35,956 nucleotides of DNA from DAOTEJ01 sp035454085 (GTDB lineage: Bacteria > Pseudomonadota > Gammaproteobacteria > Burkholderiales > Burkholderiaceae_F): contig DAOTEJ010000018.1 in assembly GCA_035454085.1 (NCBI GenBank), positions 1 to 35,956 on the forward strand, written 5' to 3'. The notes beneath the pieces are model-generated. The model saw nothing but the letters and a program-made list of their open reading frames with translations, was not told where the DNA came from and did no database searches. Shown here in pieces: positions 1 to 8,417 of the stretch; the first letter of the stretch is position 1, and each line of letters opens with the position of its first letter. The position numbers were made by a program, and so were the translations under genes.

Positions 1-245
1 TCGGCATACGGCTTGCGCTCGGTGCCCGCGCGCGCTCCCTGACCCGCGCCCCCCGACCCGTAGGGCTTGCGCTCCGGGCGCGCCGCGCTGCTGCCGCCCT
101 CGGCACCGCGCGCGCCATAGCCGCGCGCCGGCGGCGCGCCCCGATCGGCCGGCTTGCGCCCTGAAAAGGGCTTGCGGTCACCCGCGGGGCGTGCCGCCGA
201 CTTGCCACCGGCCGCGCCACGCGGCCCCTTGCGCTTGAATTCCAT
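1..245 (-). CDS. N-terminal part of a basic, low-complexity protein (runs off window)
   Basis: Reading on the minus strand from an ATG at 245, preceded by GAGGA eight to nine bases upstream, gives about 81 residues without a stop before the window ends. The stretch starts MEFKRKGPRGAAGG and is rich in Arg, Lys, Gly, Pro and Ala. It has recurring [D/E]RKP[F/Y] units and RGYGARG-type pieces. Such disordered basic extensions occur at the start of RNA-modifying enzymes in betaproteobacteria, for example TrmH/SpoU methyltransferases or pseudouridine synthases, and also in RNA helicases. The catalytic domain lies outside the window, so the product cannot be named. It is separated from fadD by a terminator and probably has its own promoter. 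Confidence 0.55.
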   Translation of the reverse strand, partial: MEFKRKGPRGAAGGKSAARPAGDRKPFSGRKPADRGAPPARGYGARGAEGGSSAARPERKPYGSGGAGQGARAGTERKPYA

Positions 246-306
246 CGTGCTTCCTCGGCAGCCGGGACGGCCGCACTGCCCACGCACTCTAGCGCAGGCG
301 TCCATG

Positions 307-338
307 AAAAACGCCGCGAGCCTCCCGGCCCGCGGCGT
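307..338 (-). terminator. Rho-independent terminator behind fadD
   Basis: A perfect 8-bp stem (311-318 pairs with 331-338, ACGCCGCG/CGCGGCGT) has a GC-rich 12-nt loop. On the minus strand it is followed directly by a run of five T (307-311 complement). It starts about 30 bases beyond the fadD stop codon, so it most likely ends the fadD transcript. Confidence 0.75.
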
Positions 339-368
339 CGGTGGAGCTTGCCTCGGTCCGCAGCGGAC

Positions 369-2063
369 TCAGGCGGCCTTCTTGCCCAGCGCGCTTTCGC
401 GCAATTCGCGGCGCAGGATCTTGCCCACGTTGGTCTTGGGCAGGTCCGCGCGGAACTCGATGTACTTGGGCTTCTTGTAGCCGGTGAGGTGCTCCTTGCA
501 GAACTCGGCCACGTCCTTCTCGGTGAGCGCGGGATCCTTCTTGACCACGAAGAGCTTCACCGCCTCGCCCGAGTTGTCGTCGGGCACGCCCACCACCGCG
601 CACTCCATCACGCCCGGGTGCTCGGCCACCACGCCCTCGATCTCGTTGGGATACACGTTGAAGCCCGAGACCAGGATCATGTCCTTCTTGCGGTCGACGA
701 TCTTGGTGTAGCCGTCCTTGTCCATGATGCCGATGTCGCCGGTGCGGAAGAAGCCGTCGGCGGTCATCACCTTGGCGGTCTCGGCCGGGTGCTGCCAGTA
801 GCCGGCCATCACCTGCGGGCCGCGGATGGCGATCTCGCCCACCGCGGCGACCGGCAGCTTGTTGCCTTCGTCGTCGAGGATCGCGATCTCGGTGTTGGGC
901 ACGGGCAGGCCGATGGTGCCGGTGAAACGGTCGGTGTCGGTGCGGTTGGCGGTGGCCACGGGCGAGGTCTCGGACAGGCCATAGCCCTCGCAGATCGCGC
1001 AGCCCGTGACGGCCAGCCAGCGCTTCGCCACGGCTTCCTGCACCGCCATGCCACCGCCCGCCGACAGGATGAGCCGGCTGAAGTCGAGCTTGGTGAACTC
1101 CTCGTTGTTCAGCAGTCCGTTGAACAGCGTGTTCACCGCCGGGAACACGTGGAACTTGTACTTCTGCAGTTCCTTCACGAAGCCCGGGATGTCGCGCGGG
1201 TTGGGAATCAGCACGCAGTGGCCGCCGATGCGCATGCTCATCATCGCGCACACCGTGAGCGCGAAGATGTGATAGAGCGGCAGCGCGGTGATCGTGATCG
1301 GGGCCTCGCCGGGCTTGAGCTTGGACAGCGCCGGCTGGTACCAGGCCTCGGACTGCAGCATGTTGGCCACGATGTTCCGGTGCAGCAGGGTCGCGCCCTT
1401 GCTCAGGCCGGTGGTGCCTCCGGTGTACTGGAGGAAGGCCACGTCGTCGGAGCCCACCTGCACCGGCTTGAGGTTCATCTTCACCGCGTCGGCCATCATC
1501 TCGTTCCAGCGGATCGCGCCGGGCACCGAGTACTCGGGCACCATCTTCTTCACGTGGCGCACCACGAAGTTCACGAGCAGGCCCTTGGCAAAGCCCAGCA
1601 GGTCGCCCATCGAGGTGAGCACCACGGTCTTGGTGGGCACCTTGGATGCCACCTGCTGCAGCGTGGTGGCGAAGTTCTCGAGGATGAAGATCGCCTCGGC
1701 GCCGGAGTCCTTGAGCTGGTGCTCGAGCTCGCGCGGCGTGTACAGCGGATTGACGTTGACCACCGTGCAGCCCGCGCGCAGCACGCCGGCCAGCACCACC
1801 GGGTACTGCAGCACGTTGGGCATCATGATCGCGACGCGCTTGCCCTTGCCGAAGCCGCGCGCCTGCAGCCAGGCCGCCACCGCCGCCGACTGCTGGTCGA
1901 GCTCGCGATAGGTGAGGGTCTTGCCCATGCACGAGTACGCGGGCTGCCCCGAGTACTTCGAGAACGCCTCCTCGAGCAGCTTCACGAGCGACGAATACTG
2001 GTGCACGTCCACGTCGGCGGGCACGCCCTTGGGATAGTTCTTCAGCCAGAATCGATCAGTCAT
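369..2063 (-). CDS. fadD: Long-chain fatty-acid--CoA ligase
   Basis: The 564-residue protein is an ANL-superfamily acyl-CoA synthetase that activates fatty acids with ATP and CoA for beta-oxidation, acting at the inner face of the membrane. The AMP-binding P-loop YTGGTTGLSKG lies at residues 213-223 and GYGLSETSP at about 360-368. The TGD hinge motif is near 441-443, followed by the fatty-acyl-CoA synthetase signature VDRKKDMILVSGFNVYPNEIE region (about 456-476). The likely catalytic lysine is K548 in TNVGKILRR. The length matches E. coli FadD (about 560). The ATG at 2063 has GAGGAG upstream. A terminator follows at 307-338. The gene is 142 bases downstream of the aminopeptidase gene on the same strand, with a possible own promoter between them. 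Confidence 0.95.
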   Translation of the reverse strand: MTDRFWLKNYPKGVPADVDVHQYSSLVKLLEEAFSKYSGQPAYSCMGKTLTYRELDQQSAAVAAWLQARGFGKGKRVAIMMPNVLQYPVVLAGVLRAGCTVVNVNPLYTPRELEHQLKDSGAEAIFILENFATTLQQVASKVPTKTVVLTSMGDLLGFAKGLLVNFVVRHVKKMVPEYSVPGAIRWNEMMADAVKMNLKPVQVGSDDVAFLQYTGGTTGLSKGATLLHRNIVANMLQSEAWYQPALSKLKPGEAPITITALPLYHIFALTVCAMMSMRIGGHCVLIPNPRDIPGFVKELQKYKFHVFPAVNTLFNGLLNNEEFTKLDFSRLILSAGGGMAVQEAVAKRWLAVTGCAICEGYGLSETSPVATANRTDTDRFTGTIGLPVPNTEIAILDDEGNKLPVAAVGEIAIRGPQVMAGYWQHPAETAKVMTADGFFRTGDIGIMDKDGYTKIVDRKKDMILVSGFNVYPNEIEGVVAEHPGVMECAVVGVPDDNSGEAVKLFVVKKDPALTEKDVAEFCKEHLTGYKKPKYIEFRADLPKTNVGKILRRELRESALGKKAA

Positions 2064-2120
2064 GGTTGTCTCCTCGAGTCGTTTCGGGGCGGCGCCGCAG
2101 AGCCGGTACGTTTGGCAAAA

Positions 2121-2126
2121 ATGATA
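2121..2126 (-). promoter_or_regulatory. Possible -10 element for fadD (TATCAT)
   Basis: The minus strand reads GGCTATCATTTTTGCC about 58 bases upstream of the fadD start. A small GCGTC-TTTC-GACGC hairpin lies immediately upstream. No convincing -35 box is seen at 16-18 bases, so this is only a weak candidate. Confidence 0.25.
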
Positions 2127-2205
2127 GCCGCGTCGAAAGACGCTTCTCTGCGTTGCGGCAAGCTGCCTTAGGTGCAGTGCAGCAATTCGCCCTGGGGGCT
2201 AACGC

Positions 2206-3288
2206 TCAGACGCCGTGCGCCTTGGCAACGGCCGCAAGCTGGGCGTGGCGTTGCGGCCGCGGCAGGCTGGCAAGCTCGCGCGCCTTGGCATAGAAGCGAG
2301 GCAGGTCGCCGCCCTCGGCGGCCAGCAAGGCCTCGAAGCCCGGCACCATGTCGTTGTAAGTCGCCACGGCGCCGAGGTGGGCGTTGCCAATCGACTGCGC
2401 GAAGAAGCGGTCGTAGCCCGCCCAGCCCCCCCAGCTTGCCCGCAACACGGCGTAGTCCCGCTGCAAGTCGGCAAGAATCTGCGCCTTGCGGACGCGCATC
2501 TCGTCGGTCGACAGGCCCGAGCCATAGAGCGCCGCCAGCTCAGAGCGCGCGCCGCGCAAAAGGCCCAGGAACTGCTCGCGTCGTGCCTGGTACTGCGTCC
2601 AGGCGGCGCGCTGCTCGGGCGTGCCGTGCGCGTCCATCCAGCGACGCACGCCCTCGCGCTCGACCGCCGTGGCGAAGGACTCGTTGAACGCACTGTCGCC
2701 CGGCACGTACACGACCTGATGCGCCAACTCGTGGAAGACCAACCCGGCCAGGGCACCCTCGCCACGATCGACGAAGCTGTTGAGCAGCGGATCGGGGAAC
2801 CAGCCCAAGGTCGAATACGCCGCCACGCCCTGGACGCTGACCTCGTAGCCCTCGGCGCGCAGTGCCCGTGCGTAGTCCTCCGCGGCCGCCAGGTCGAAGT
2901 AGCCGCGGTAGGTGGCGCAACCCACCACCGGGTAGCACCACTGCTTGAGAACGAGCGAGAACTCCGGCGCCGCCACCACGCTCCACACGGGGAAGGGCCG
3001 GCCCAGGTCGGCGTAGCGCTCGTAGCTCGCGTTGTCGGGCAGGCCCAGGTCGCTGACCGCGAAGCGGCGCATCTGCTGCGCGGTCTCCAGGCGCTTGGCC
3101 AACGGGGCAGGCGTGCGAGCGTCGGTGCGCACCTCGTCCACCGGACGCGCCGCGGCCATCAGGGCGAGGTGCCCGTGCACGGCCTGCGCGTAGTAGCCCG
3201 CGGTGCTGCAGGCCGCGAGCCCGAGGACGAGCGCCACCACGCCGGCCGCCAGGCAGCCACGCAGCAGCAGTTCATCGCCAAGCTTCAT
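2206..3288 (-). CDS. Zinc-dependent aminopeptidase, lipoprotein (PF10023 type)
   Basis: The protein has 360 residues. The N-terminus has a hydrophobic signal and a lipobox LAAC with the acylated cysteine at residue 27, so it is probably anchored in the envelope. The zinc-binding HELAH motif is at 186-190, followed by the downstream glutamate in FNESFA (E203), which is the usual gluzincin arrangement. Overall it resembles the predicted aminopeptidases of the Aminopep family (PF10023) common in proteobacteria; their substrate is not well established. Translation is taken from the ATG at 3288, because upstream in-frame codons would put the signal peptide inside the protein. It is divergent from the ribosome-hibernation gene at 3472 and upstream of fadD on the same strand. 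Confidence 0.85.
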   Translation of the reverse strand: MKLGDELLLRGCLAAGVVALVLGLAACSTAGYYAQAVHGHLALMAAARPVDEVRTDARTPAPLAKRLETAQQMRRFAVSDLGLPDNASYERYADLGRPFPVWSVVAAPEFSLVLKQWCYPVVGCATYRGYFDLAAAEDYARALRAEGYEVSVQGVAAYSTLGWFPDPLLNSFVDRGEGALAGLVFHELAHQVVYVPGDSAFNESFATAVEREGVRRWMDAHGTPEQRAAWTQYQARREQFLGLLRGARSELAALYGSGLSTDEMRVRKAQILADLQRDYAVLRASWGGWAGYDRFFAQSIGNAHLGAVATYNDMVPGFEALLAAEGGDLPRFYAKARELASLPRPQRHAQLAAVAKAHGV

Positions 3289-3471
3289 GGTCGGTCCAGT
3301 GTGGCACGCGCCGGCCGGGCCGCACCGCCTGCGCGACCCGCGGCGAGGCCGTCGGTCGGCCCCGCCCGGCGCAACGGCGCTTCGGCGCGCAGCGTGACCA
3401 CGGTCAAGGCGAGGGCCGCACCCACTTCCACAATGAAACTGCGTGTTCAACCACAGAGCAGTGAGGAATCC

Positions 3472-3801
3472 ATGAAGCTGCCTCTCCAGATCCTCTTCCA
3501 CGGTCTCGACAAGTCGCCCGCCCTCGAGTCAGCCATTGCCGCCAAGGTCGCGGGGCTCGAACGCTTCGACCACGATCTGATCAGCTGCCGCGTCACCCTC
3601 GAGCAGGACGGCCGTCATCAGCATCAGGGCCGCGAGGTGAGCGTCAAGATCGATGTCTCGGTGCCCGGGCAGGAGATCGTCGTCACCCGCAAGCACGAAG
3701 ACGCGCACGTGGCGGTCAACGACGCCTTCGAGGCCCTGCGCCGCCTGCTCAAGGACCACGCCGCGCAGCGCCGCGGCGAGGTCAAGCAGCACGTGCACTG
3801 A
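3472..3801 (+). CDS. HPF/RaiA-family ribosome-associated protein (short form)
   Basis: The product is 109 residues and resembles the sigma-54 modulation/S30AE family, whose members bind the 30S decoding region and silence or dimerise ribosomes in stationary phase. Visible family features are the N-terminal strand (LQILFHGLDKSPALESAI), the mid-domain strand with RVTLEQ, and the segment KHEDAHVAVNDAFEALRRLL, typical of the second helix. It lacks the extra C-terminal dimerisation domain of long HPF. The start at 3472 is chosen because GAGGA lies about six bases upstream. An in-frame ATG at 3433 would add 13 residues with no ribosome binding site. It is not next to rpoN/ptsN, where the main hpf gene usually sits, so this may be a second copy. 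Confidence 0.85.
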   Translation: MKLPLQILFHGLDKSPALESAIAAKVAGLERFDHDLISCRVTLEQDGRHQHQGREVSVKIDVSVPGQEIVVTRKHEDAHVAVNDAFEALRRLLKDHAAQRRGEVKQHVH

Positions 3802-3816
3802 GGGCGTGCGGGGCGC

Positions 3817-5898
3817 TCAGGCGGGCGCCACCTCGACCAGGCAGTCGTAGAAGCTCGGCCCGCGGCCGATGTCGGTAAGCCGCTGGTGGGTGAGTTCGTT
3901 GACGTTCTTGCCGTCGCGCGCGAGCTTCTTCCACCAGATCGACAGGGCCACCACCACGCCGGGGCGCGCGCGATCGGTGACGCGGGCCAGCAGGTCGAGC
4001 TCGCCGCGATCATTGAACACCCGCACCCGGCTGCCGTCGGCAATGCCGCGCGCCGCGGCATCGACGGGATGGATCTCCAGCGCCGGCTCGCCCTCGGTGT
4101 CACGCAGGCTTTGCACGTTCACGAAACTCGAATTCAGGAAGTTGCGCGCCGGTGGCGAGATCATCGCCAACGGAAAGCGCACCGCCGTCTCGGGGTTGCT
4201 GCGCGGGCCTTCGTAGGGCGGCACGTAGTCGGGCACGGGGTCTAGCCCCGCCGCCGCGGCAGCGCTCGAGGCGAACTCGCACTTGCCCGAGGGCGTGGGA
4301 AAGCCGCCCTGTGCGAACGGCGCGTAGACCTCGGGCACCGCCAGCCGCTGCCAGCCGCGCGCCTTGAGCGTGGCCCAGTCCAATTGCGCGCCCGTGCCTT
4401 CGCGCTTGAAGGCCGCGGCGGCGATCTGGTCGTCGGTGTCCGAGAAGCACGGTTCCGCGTAGCCCATCTTCGTCGCCAGGCGCCGGAAGATTTCGGTGTT
4501 GGGCAGGGCCTCGCCCAGGGGATCGATGGCCGGGTTGTTGGCCAGCACGCTCAGGTGGCCATAGCTCGCGTGCACGTCGAGGTGTTCGAGCTGGGTGGTG
4601 GCGGGCAGCACCCAGTCGGCGTAGTCGGCCGTGTCGGTCTGGAACTGCTCCAGCACCACGGTGAACAGATCCTCGCGCGCGAAGCCCGCCGCCACTTCGC
4701 GCGACTGCGGCGCCACCGCCACCGGGTTGCTGTTGTAGACGATCAGGGCCTCGATGGGCGGGTCGGCGCGATGCAGCGCCTCGCCGATCGTGCTCATGTT
4801 CACGGTGCGCGGCGCGCGGCCGGCGAGCAGGTCGGGGCGCTGCAGCGCGGCGTTGTCGCGCGGGTAGACCGCGCTGGTCGACAGCAGCACCCCGCCCGCC
4901 GCGTCGCGCCAGTGGCCGCACAAGGCGGGCAGCGCCGTCACCAGGCGCACCGCGTTGCCGCCACCGCGCACGCGCTGGATGCCGTAGTTCAGGCGGATGG
5001 CGGCAGGCCGGGTATGCGCGTAGTCACGCGCGAGCTGCTCGATCACTGCCGCCTCGATGCCGCACTGCGCGGCGGCACGTTCGGGCGGCCACGCCGCGGC
5101 GCGCGCCGCGAGCTCATCGAAGCCCAGCGTGTGCCGGGCGATGTAGTCGCGGTCGAGCCAGCCCTCGCGCACCAGCACGTGAATCAGGCCCAGTGCCAGC
5201 GCGCCGTCGGTGCCGGGCAGCAGGGCAATGTGCTGATGGCACTTCTCGGCCGTGAGCGAGCGGTACGGGTCGATCGCGATCAGCCTCGCGCCACGGCGCT
5301 TGGCCTCCTGCGCAAAAGTCCACAGGTGCAGGTTCGAGGCGACCGCGTTCGCGCCCCAGAAGATGATCAGCTGCGCGTCCGCGAAGGACTCCATCGCCGG
5401 GCCGGTGCGCGTGCCCAGCACCATGGTCATGGCCTCGGCGCCCGCCGTGGCGCAGATCGTGCGGTCGAGCAGGCTGGCGCCCAGCTTGTGGAAAAAGCGC
5501 GCCGCCATGGATTCGCCCTGCACCAGGCCCATGGTGCCGGCGTACGAATAGGGCACGATGCGCTGCGGGTCGCGCGCGGCAATCTGTGCGAGGCGCGCGG
5601 CGATGGCGGTGAGCGCCTCGTCCCAGCTGGCGCGCTCGAAGCGCCCCTCGCCCTTGCGGCCCACGCGCCTGAGCGGATACAGAAGTCGCTGCGGGTGATA
5701 GGTGCGCTCGGTGTAGCGGCTGACCTTGGTGCACAGCGCCCCGCGCGTGGTGGGGTGGTCCGGATCGCCCGTGACCTTGAGCGCGATGCGCTTGCCCTGC
5801 GCGTCACGGCCCACGTGAACCAGCATCGCGCAGGTGTCGGGGCAGTCGTGCGGGCAGGCGGCGCGGACGAACTCGGTCGCGGCTTCGGGAGTGTTCAT
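3817..5898 (-). CDS. Molybdopterin oxidoreductase family protein (formate dehydrogenase/BisC-like)
   Basis: The 693-residue protein belongs to the DMSO-reductase superfamily of molybdenum enzymes. A [4Fe-4S] site is formed by Cys15, Cys19, Cys23 (CPHDCPDTC) and Cys56 (GALCTK). Cys149 in the segment RTICATAG is in about the place where formate dehydrogenases and periplasmic nitrate reductases carry the Mo ligand; that assignment is inference. The C-terminal molybdopterin-dinucleotide-binding domain includes HPVDAAARGIADGSRVRVFN. No twin-arginine signal is seen, so it should be cytoplasmic. No small electron-transfer or membrane subunit lies nearby, so partner and substrate are unknown. It follows argE by 30 bases on the same strand and is probably co-transcribed with it. 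Confidence 0.85.
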   Translation of the reverse strand: MNTPEAATEFVRAACPHDCPDTCAMLVHVGRDAQGKRIALKVTGDPDHPTTRGALCTKVSRYTERTYHPQRLLYPLRRVGRKGEGRFERASWDEALTAIAARLAQIAARDPQRIVPYSYAGTMGLVQGESMAARFFHKLGASLLDRTICATAGAEAMTMVLGTRTGPAMESFADAQLIIFWGANAVASNLHLWTFAQEAKRRGARLIAIDPYRSLTAEKCHQHIALLPGTDGALALGLIHVLVREGWLDRDYIARHTLGFDELAARAAAWPPERAAAQCGIEAAVIEQLARDYAHTRPAAIRLNYGIQRVRGGGNAVRLVTALPALCGHWRDAAGGVLLSTSAVYPRDNAALQRPDLLAGRAPRTVNMSTIGEALHRADPPIEALIVYNSNPVAVAPQSREVAAGFAREDLFTVVLEQFQTDTADYADWVLPATTQLEHLDVHASYGHLSVLANNPAIDPLGEALPNTEIFRRLATKMGYAEPCFSDTDDQIAAAAFKREGTGAQLDWATLKARGWQRLAVPEVYAPFAQGGFPTPSGKCEFASSAAAAAGLDPVPDYVPPYEGPRSNPETAVRFPLAMISPPARNFLNSSFVNVQSLRDTEGEPALEIHPVDAAARGIADGSRVRVFNDRGELDLLARVTDRARPGVVVALSIWWKKLARDGKNVNELTHQRLTDIGRGPSFYDCLVEVAPA

Positions 5899-5928
5899 CG
5901 GTCGAACGCTTCTTCGGTGGCGGTCGGC

Positions 5929-7131
5929 TCAGGCCGGCGGCGTGGCCTCGATCAGCCGATCGAGGAAGGCCTCGCAGGCCGCGACCTGCTCGTAGCTGAT
6001 GTACTCGTCGGGCTTGTGCGCCTGTTCGATCGAGCCCGGCCCCATCACCACGGTGGGGATGCCCACGCTGGTGAACACGCTCGCCTCGGTGGCAAAGCTC
6101 ACCGCGCCCGTGCCCAGGTGGCGGGTGCGCGCGAGCTCCTGCGCCCAGCCCACCAGCGGCGCGTCGGGCGCGATCCCGAACGCCGGCAGGTCCATGCCGA
6201 TGTCGAAGGCGATCGCCGCCTCGGGCGCCACGGCGCGCATGCGCGGCAGCAGCTCGTCCTTGGCGTAGGCCTCGATCTGGTCGCTCATCAGGTCGTGCGG
6301 CGTCGCCGGCAGGTTGCGCATCTCGAACTCGAACTCGCAATCGCGGGGCACCACGTTGACCGCGATGCCGCCGCGGATCACGCCGGTCTGCAGGGTGCTG
6401 TGCGGCACCTCGAAGCGCGCATCGCGCGGCTCCTCGCGCGCCATGTGCTCGGCCAGGACGCGGATGTAGGCGATCAACTGCGCCGCGTACTCGATCGCGT
6501 TGACGGCCGTGGGGGTGAGGGAGGAATGGGCCTCGCGGCCGCGCACGCGGCAGCAGTAGTCGCGCTTGCCCTTGTGCGCCACGATGGCACGCATGTCGGT
6601 CGGCTCGCCGATGATGCAGCCCGCCGGAGCGATGCCGCGCTCGGCCAGATCGGCCACCAGGCCGCGCACGCCGAAGAAGGTGGTCTCCTCGTCGTAGGTC
6701 AGGGCGATGTGCACCGGCAGGCGCTGCTGGGCGGCCATCAGACGCTGGGCGTGGGCGAGCACGATGGCGATGAAGCCCTTCATGTCGGCCGTTCCCCGCC
6801 CGTGGATGCGGCCGTTGCGGTGCGTGGCCACGAAGGGATCGCTTGCCCAGTCCTGCCCGTCCACGGGCACGGTGTCGGTGTGGCCCGAGAGCACGATGCC
6901 GCCGCGGCGCGCACCGGCCGCGTCGTCGGCCAGGGTGCAGAACAGGTTGGCCTTGGTGCGCCGGGCGTCGTAGACCAGGTGAGGCTTGAGCCCCAGCGCG
7001 GCAAGGTGATCGCGCGCGAACTCGATCAGGCCCAGGTTGGAATCGCGGCTGACCGTGGGAAAGGCGATCAGCCGGTCGATCATGGCAAGCGCGGCGGCCG
7101 AGGGAGCCACGGCGGCGGAAGTGGCGGACAT
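5929..7131 (-). CDS. argE: Acetylornithine deacetylase
   Basis: The 400-residue M20A metallopeptidase-family protein would remove the acetyl group from N-acetylornithine in arginine synthesis, in the cytoplasm. Metal-site motifs are LSGHTDTVPVDG (H84, D86), HGRGTADMKGF (D116), the catalytic pair in YDEETTFFG (E148/E149), IIGEPTDM (E176), and the last histidine in EQAHKPDEYI near residue 373. The length fits ArgE (about 385-400). Related succinyl-diaminopimelate desuccinylases are shorter and lack GEPTDM in this form. It is divergently oriented to the M20D gene at 7221, with a plausible -10 box between them. No other arginine gene is in the window. Confidence 0.9.
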   Translation of the reverse strand: MSATSAAVAPSAAALAMIDRLIAFPTVSRDSNLGLIEFARDHLAALGLKPHLVYDARRTKANLFCTLADDAAGARRGGIVLSGHTDTVPVDGQDWASDPFVATHRNGRIHGRGTADMKGFIAIVLAHAQRLMAAQQRLPVHIALTYDEETTFFGVRGLVADLAERGIAPAGCIIGEPTDMRAIVAHKGKRDYCCRVRGREAHSSLTPTAVNAIEYAAQLIAYIRVLAEHMAREEPRDARFEVPHSTLQTGVIRGGIAVNVVPRDCEFEFEMRNLPATPHDLMSDQIEAYAKDELLPRMRAVAPEAAIAFDIGMDLPAFGIAPDAPLVGWAQELARTRHLGTGAVSFATEASVFTSVGIPTVVMGPGSIEQAHKPDEYISYEQVAACEAFLDRLIEATPPA

Positions 7132-7158
7132 GATGCTGACCTAGAGGGCGGTCGCGGC

Positions 7159-7164
7159 ATTGTA
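7159..7164 (-). promoter_or_regulatory. Probable -10 box for argE (TACAAT)
   Basis: The minus strand reads CTCTACAATGCC, with TACAAT 28 bases upstream of the argE ATG. The -35 region at 17-18 bases is poorly matched. It lies in the 89-bp divergent region shared with the M20D gene. Confidence 0.4.
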
Positions 7165-7220
7165 GAGGCCCGCCCGGCGGCCTCGGTACCATGCACCCAT
7201 CGGCCCCGAGGACATGCGCC

Positions 7221-8417
7221 ATGCAGCTCATCGACCGCATCAGCCAGTTCCAGCACGAGATCCGCGCCATCCGCCGCGACCTGCACGCCCATCCCGAGCT
7301 GCGCTTCGAGGAGACGCGCACCGCCGGCGTGGTGGCCGGGCGGCTCGAGTCATGGGGCATCGAGGTGCATCGCGGCCTGGGCGGCACCGGGGTGGTGGGC
7401 GTGCTGCGTCACGGGCGCGGCACGCGCTCGATCGGACTGCGCGCCGACATGGATGCACTGCCGATCCAGGAGCTCAACACCTTCGCGCACGCCTCGCGCC
7501 ACGCCGGCAAGATGCACGCCTGCGGGCACGACGGGCACACCGCCATCCTGCTCGCCGCGGCGCGCCATCTGGCCGAGGAGCGGCCGTTCGAAGGCACGGT
7601 GAACTTCATCTTCCAGCCGGGCGAGGAAGGCGGCGCGGGCGCGCGGCGCATGATCGAGGACGGCCTGTTCGAGCGCTTCCCCTGCGACGCGGTGTTCGGC
7701 CTGCACAACTGGCCCGGCATGAAGGCCGGGCACTTCGGCACCTGCCCCGGCCCGATGATGGCCTCGAGCAACGAGTTCGAGATCCTGGTGCGCGGCAAGG
7801 GCAGCCACGCCGCCATGCCGAACCTGGGCGTGGATCCGGTGTTCGTCGCGGTGCAGATCGCCCAGGGCCTGCAGGGCATCGTCACCCGCGTCAAGAAGCC
7901 GATCGACGCGGCCGTGCTGTCGATCTCCACGATCCAGGCCGGCAACGCGCTCAACGTGATCCCCGACACCGCGCGCCTGGCGGGCACGGTGCGCACCTTC
8001 TCGGACGAGGTCACGGCGCTGGTCGAGGAACGCATGCGCCACCTCGCCACCCTCACCGCTCAGGCACACGGCGCGCACGCCGAGGTGCAGTTCGTGTGGA
8101 ACTATCCGCCCACCGTGAACCATGCGCGCGAAGCCGCGCTGGCGTGCGACGTGATGGCCGAGATCGTGGGCGAGGCCTGCGTCAACCGCGCCGTCGAGCC
8201 GACCATGGGCGCCGAGGACTTCGCCTTCATGCTCCAGGCCCGCCCCGGCGCCTATGCCTTCCTGGGCAATGGCGAGGCGCTCGGCGCGCACCGCGAGTCC
8301 GGCCATGGCCTCGGGCCCTGCACCCTGCACAACGCCTCGTACGACTTCAACGACGAACTCATCCCGCTCGGCGCGACCTACTTCGTGCGACTCGTGGAGC
8401 GCTGCCTGCGGCCCTAG
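7221..8417 (+). CDS. M20D-family amidohydrolase (hippurate hydrolase-like)
   Basis: The 398-residue cytoplasmic metal-dependent enzyme probably hydrolyses the amide bond of an N-acyl amino acid. The family opening is RRDLHAHPEL (residues 18-27), and LRADMDALPIQE follows at 73-84. Metal ligands are in HACGHDGH (Cys101, His103), FQPGEEG (E135/E136) and LHNWPG (His162). The C-terminal metal motif is EPTMGAEDFAFML. The order matches hippurate hydrolase, IAA-amino acid hydrolase and aminoacylase relatives; the true acyl group cannot be told from sequence. The start at 7221 is chosen over an in-frame ATG ten codons upstream because GAGGA sits at a good distance. Its stop overlaps the stop of the convergent membrane gene. 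A second M20D gene is at 29113. Confidence 0.88.
   Translation: MQLIDRISQFQHEIRAIRRDLHAHPELRFEETRTAGVVAGRLESWGIEVHRGLGGTGVVGVLRHGRGTRSIGLRADMDALPIQELNTFAHASRHAGKMHACGHDGHTAILLAAARHLAEERPFEGTVNFIFQPGEEGGAGARRMIEDGLFERFPCDAVFGLHNWPGMKAGHFGTCPGPMMASSNEFEILVRGKGSHAAMPNLGVDPVFVAVQIAQGLQGIVTRVKKPIDAAVLSISTIQAGNALNVIPDTARLAGTVRTFSDEVTALVEERMRHLATLTAQAHGAHAEVQFVWNYPPTVNHAREAALACDVMAEIVGEACVNRAVEPTMGAEDFAFMLQARPGAYAFLGNGEALGAHRESGHGLGPCTLHNASYDFNDELIPLGATYFVRLVERCLRP

Noticed and set aside
4384..7602. 1,072-codon plus-strand frame across the molybdopterin and argE genes
   Set aside because: It spans two real minus-strand genes and their intergenic region and has no domain.
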